Shown here piece by piece: positions 28,128 to 30,901 of a stretch of 30,901 nt of DNA. The notes beneath the pieces were generated by a model, which made no database searches, was not told the DNA's origin, and was given only the letters and a program-made list of their open reading frames with translations. The first letter of the stretch is position 1; each line of letters starts with the position of its first letter. The stretch comes from CAZWLD01 sp964634685 (GTDB lineage: Bacteria > Bacillota_I > Bacilli_A > Acholeplasmatales > JAEDCM01). The stretch lies in contig CAZWLD010000028.1 in NCBI GenBank assembly GCA_964634685.1, positions 1 to 30,901 of the forward strand. The letters run 5' to 3'. Made by a program: the position numbers and the translations under genes.

Positions 28128-29381
28128 CTATAAAATATCCATGTCCTTAATCTTCAAATACTTCGGTCCTTGATAATTTCTTATTGAAATCTCTTCTTTT
28201 GATAAAGATAAAGTTTTTAAAGCCTCTTTATAGCTACCGCTAAAGGAGAAGCCGCTTACTGGAATTTCCTTTTCACCATCAAAATAAATCGCAAGGCGGA
28301 CCTCTCCACCAATATAATCACTATAGGTTTCAATTTGAATTCCTGATAAAGCGATAATTCGCAAATATGGCTTTTTTGTCATTTCCTTATAGCTTGTTTT
28401 TCCTTTAGATACATAAATCTTTCTAGCGCTTCCTAACGGCTTTAAATCAAGATAAGAAGCATATTGAGCGCCACCAAAATAATTAACAAGACGACCGTCC
28501 TTGATAACTTCAAATTTATTTAGTAAAATACCATCCTCATCAAAGCCATCGGCCTTTGAACTAGGCATAAGCGAAAGATTAATTAATTGATTAGCCTTTT
28601 CATCCTGAATCAAATCACCAATTCGCTTATTGGTATTTCCCTTGTAAATTGATTGATATGAATAATCCATTATCACATTACGGAAAAACTCAAGGATATC
28701 CTCATTTGACAAAATAACATCAAGCTTTGATACATCCTTCATTGGCTTCGCCGCATAACGAGCTTTGACATCCTCTAAAGCCTCAACCGCATCCCTTTTG
28801 ATTGCATCAAAATCTAAATCCTTGTAGTGGAATTGTTTATAAAGTTCCACCTTTTCAACACCATCAAAGGATGGAATGGCTTCGACCATCACATCAGATA
28901 ACGTTTTTGAATAGTTGACACCATTCGAATTAACGAGCGTTGTTTTCGTTGTATTATAGAAAATCTCTAAGGCATTAAAGCGAATATTTTCCTCATGTAA
29001 ATCAATAAAGCAATGGGCAATTTGATCGATAGCTTGATTAACATCTACGGCTAATGGTTTTTCAGTAAAAGTCTTTTTCTTTTCCCCAACTGGCAAATCA
29101 TATTTTTTATTTTTAACAAAGGAAGCTGCATATAAACAATTATCGATCAAAGTCTCTAATTCCTTTTTGGAAACCTTGTGACTTAAGGTAAAGCTTGATG
29201 AACCTAAAAATTCATCAAATTGCTTATACACAGTAACTAAATACTCATTTGTATTAACCATTCGATTAGTTTCTAATTTTCCTAATACGAAGAAAGCCTG
29301 ATGGGATATCGTACTTTTTTCTTCAATTTTATAGGCATAAACCTCTTTAGCCTTTAAAGCCTTAACAATTTGTTTTATCAT
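28128..29381 (-). CDS. tldE: TldE/PmbA-family metallopeptidase subunit
   Basis: From ATG 29381 the product is 417 residues. It has the TldE/PmbA signature regions: NVIMDYSYQSIYKGNTNKRIG, then NLSLMPSSKADGFDEDG, and LSGIQIETYSDYIGGEVRLA near the C-terminus. It lacks the zinc HExxxH motif, as expected, since the catalytic motif is in TldD. The start overlaps the tldD stop by 4 bases (ATGA), and AAGGTG lies just upstream. A longer frame from 29435 is the wrong frame over tldD. Together with TldD it forms a protease that trims small peptides, including modified peptides and antitoxin fragments in other bacteria. Confidence 0.88.
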   Translation of the reverse strand: MIKQIVKALKAKEVYAYKIEEKSTISHQAFFVLGKLETNRMVNTNEYLVTVYKQFDEFLGSSSFTLSHKVSKKELETLIDNCLYAASFVKNKKYDLPVGEKKKTFTEKPLAVDVNQAIDQIAHCFIDLHEENIRFNALEIFYNTTKTTLVNSNGVNYSKTLSDVMVEAIPSFDGVEKVELYKQFHYKDLDFDAIKRDAVEALEDVKARYAAKPMKDVSKLDVILSNEDILEFFRNVIMDYSYQSIYKGNTNKRIGDLIQDEKANQLINLSLMPSSKADGFDEDGILLNKFEVIKDGRLVNYFGGAQYASYLDLKPLGSARKIYVSKGKTSYKEMTKKPYLRIIALSGIQIETYSDYIGGEVRLAIYFDGEKEIPVSGFSFSGSYKEALKTLSLSKEEISIRNYQGPKYLKIKDMDIL

Positions 29382-30784
29382 CCAATCTTCACCTTCGCTT
29401 TCAAGCATGCGCCACCATCGGAAACGCGAACCCATTCCTTATATCCCTTACCACAAGAGCCACTTCCCGTTACGACAACATCCTTCGACACGGCCGAAAT
29501 TGAATTCAAAAGATCAATTACGTTTCCACTCATCACAACTGGAGAAATCAATTTACCTGTGAATTCACCATTTTTAATCTCTCTTCCGTATGAAGCTGTA
29601 CATTGGATACCCCAGTTTTTAGGGTCCTCCATACCATTGTTAGTATCAAAAATCATATAGCCATAATCGATTGATTTAATCATATCAGAAAGATCATCTT
29701 TTCCACCCTCAAAGAAGGTATTAGTCATTCTTGTGTAGGCCTTATGCTTATAGTTTTCTCTTCTTCCGTTTCCTGTTGGCTCAGTTCCTAATTGAAGAGC
29801 TGATAAGGCATCAGAAATTCCAGCCTTTAAGATACCATTTTTAATAATCTTTGTATCATGAGCTAAAACACCATCATCATCAAAGAAATAAGAGGCAGCA
29901 CTCAAGCAAGACTTCGCACCATCGTGCATATTGACAAGCTTTGAGGCAACTTTTTTGTCCATAAATTCCTTCGCCTTGGCACGATCCTTAACAAACATAT
30001 CCATCTCAACACCATGACCAAAGGCCTCATGAGCAATTAATCCCGTTATCGATGAATCAGTAATAACATCATAAATTCCTGGCTTTGGTGGGGTGGCGTC
30101 TAATAATTCAACCGCCAAATTAGCCGCCTTTTCCATTCTTTCCTTAAGCTCAACTAAACCTTTTTCAATGCTATTATAGCCAAAGCCATCAAAAGCATAT
30201 TTCGTGTTATCATCTCTTCGAACTAATACAAAGCAACGAGGTCCACTCCAGGTATAATATTGCTCGAGGTCTTTTTCTTTGGAAATAAACATTTTCGAAA
30301 TCTCAGTATTTTCAATTCCACAGCGCGCATTAATCACAAGCTCATTTTTAGCAATTGCTTCATTAACATAGCCTTGAAGAATTGAAACAATTTCCGATGT
30401 TTCATAATCCTTTCCTTCATTTTTACGTGTAAAGCTCTTTTTTAAAGGCTTTTCCTCTAAAGCCTTAACTGAAACCTCTTTGATATCAAACTCTACACTA
30501 GCAACCCGTTTTATATCATTTAAAATATCTTGATAATTCTTTTCATCAATTTCATTAAATGAATATTCAGAATAGCGAGAGCCATTATAAACCTTGACAA
30601 CAAAACCCGACTCCGTGATTGTACTTGGAGTGATCGAGGTTGAAAAGCGGTCTACAGAAATACTTTCTCCCTTGACATCAGTAGCTAAACAGCTTACATA
30701 AGAATAATCAAGGAGTAATTCATCAACCAATTTTTTGACAATTGGTTTTTTCTTTTTCAAATATTTTGAAAATTTATTCTCCAT
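29378..30784 (-). CDS. tldD: TldD-family zinc metallopeptidase
   Basis: This 468-residue protein is the catalytic half of the TldD/TldE protease. HEAFGH at 252-257 gives the zinc-binding HExxxH motif, followed by the conserved GVEMDMF segment and a C-terminal GSGSCGKGY with the conserved Cys. AAAGGAGACTAG precedes ATG 30784. TldE and a phosphoesterase gene follow with overlaps or tiny gaps, so the three are one transcript. The upstream gltA-like terminator separates it from the next operon. Substrates here are unknown; no RiPP precursor gene was seen in the window. Confidence 0.9.
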   Translation of the reverse strand: MENKFSKYLKKKKPIVKKLVDELLLDYSYVSCLATDVKGESISVDRFSTSITPSTITESGFVVKVYNGSRYSEYSFNEIDEKNYQDILNDIKRVASVEFDIKEVSVKALEEKPLKKSFTRKNEGKDYETSEIVSILQGYVNEAIAKNELVINARCGIENTEISKMFISKEKDLEQYYTWSGPRCFVLVRRDDNTKYAFDGFGYNSIEKGLVELKERMEKAANLAVELLDATPPKPGIYDVITDSSITGLIAHEAFGHGVEMDMFVKDRAKAKEFMDKKVASKLVNMHDGAKSCLSAASYFFDDDGVLAHDTKIIKNGILKAGISDALSALQLGTEPTGNGRRENYKHKAYTRMTNTFFEGGKDDLSDMIKSIDYGYMIFDTNNGMEDPKNWGIQCTASYGREIKNGEFTGKLISPVVMSGNVIDLLNSISAVSKDVVVTGSGSCGKGYKEWVRVSDGGACLKAKVKIG

Positions 30785-30799
30785 ATCTAGTCTCCTTTC

Positions 30800-30843
30800 A
30801 AAAAAATAGATTTATAATCGCCGAAGGGATTAAAAATCTATTT
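30800..30843 (-). terminator. Terminator of the gltA-like gene
   Basis: On the minus strand, AAATAGATTT...AATC pairs with GATTATAAATCTATTT and is followed by T at 30806-30800. It lies 7 bases past the stop codon of the partial gene. Confidence 0.8.
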
Positions 30844-30849
30844 ATAAAT

Positions 30850-30901
30850 TTATTTGTTTTGAATATATTCATTAATTGCCTTGGCAGCAGTTTTACCAGC
30901 A
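30850..30901 (-). CDS. gltA: Partial C-terminus of a glutamate synthase-like oxidoreductase
   Basis: The last 16 codons and stop (TAA 30852-30850) read AGKTAAKAINEYIQNK. A terminal GAGK-x-AAxAI(D/N)EY pattern is typical of the C-terminus of NADPH-dependent glutamate synthase small-subunit-type enzymes and related FAD oxidoreductases. Only this tail is in the window, so the call is tentative. The gene has its own terminator at 30800-30843. Confidence 0.5.
   Translation of the reverse strand, partial: AGKTAAKAINEYIQNK

Noticed and set aside
1..30901. CRISPR arrays, tRNA or rRNA genes
   Set aside because: No regularly spaced repeats or cloverleaf-like segments were seen on either strand by eye; a dedicated scan could still find a weak one.

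Overview
The window comes from a low-GC, AT-rich bacterium that uses TGA as a stop codon, has strong AGGAGG-type ribosome binding sites and sigma-A promoters of the TTGACA-17-TATAAT type. The gene set points to an anaerobic Bacillota: an EF-G2-like GTPase, an RlmD-type methyltransferase, an ECF S-component, a 2-hydroxyacyl-CoA dehydratase-type activase and component, TldD/TldE, and a C-terminus resembling small-subunit-type glutamate synthase. A gut or Erysipelotrichales/Mollicutes-related lineage is my guess, not shown. No rRNA, tRNA, CRISPR array or intact transposase was found.

Left region (1-5710) is an AT-rich defence/toxin block, all on the minus strand. It holds the start of a NUDIX-like gene; a HigBA-type toxin-antitoxin pair whose promoter sits between two matching operators; a five-gene operon (XRE repressor, ImmA/IrrE protease, 59-aa membrane protein, TIR-like protein, 162-aa partner) that I consider the best candidate for an undescribed defence system; and a toxin-like gene broken by one base in a homopolymer, followed by an acidic immunity-like gene.

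The central region (5809-25256) is mostly housekeeping: rlmCD-like, EF-G2-like, a zinc-ribbon membrane protein, an ECF S-component with an extra domain, an SDR lacking its catalytic Tyr and Lys, a MacB-like ABC exporter pair, a 965-aa dual BcrAD/BadFG activase with an HgdB-like partner, a YbjQ-like protein, a MATE exporter and a HAD phosphatase. It is interrupted by a remnant winged-helix gene (10888-11133) and by a 2.3-kb insert (SWIM-finger gene, orphan antitoxin, decayed toxin) bracketed by about 73-bp direct repeats. The repeats copy the 3' end of the ABC permease gene together with its terminator.

The right region (25257-30901) holds an AT-rich AbiE-type toxin-antitoxin pair preceded by a perfect 17-bp-arm hairpin, then a minus-strand operon tldD-tldE-metallophosphoesterase, and the last 16 codons of a gltA-like gene. 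Several computed starts are too far upstream. Shine-Dalgarno position and -10 boxes lying inside the extended 5' ends set the corrected starts given here.
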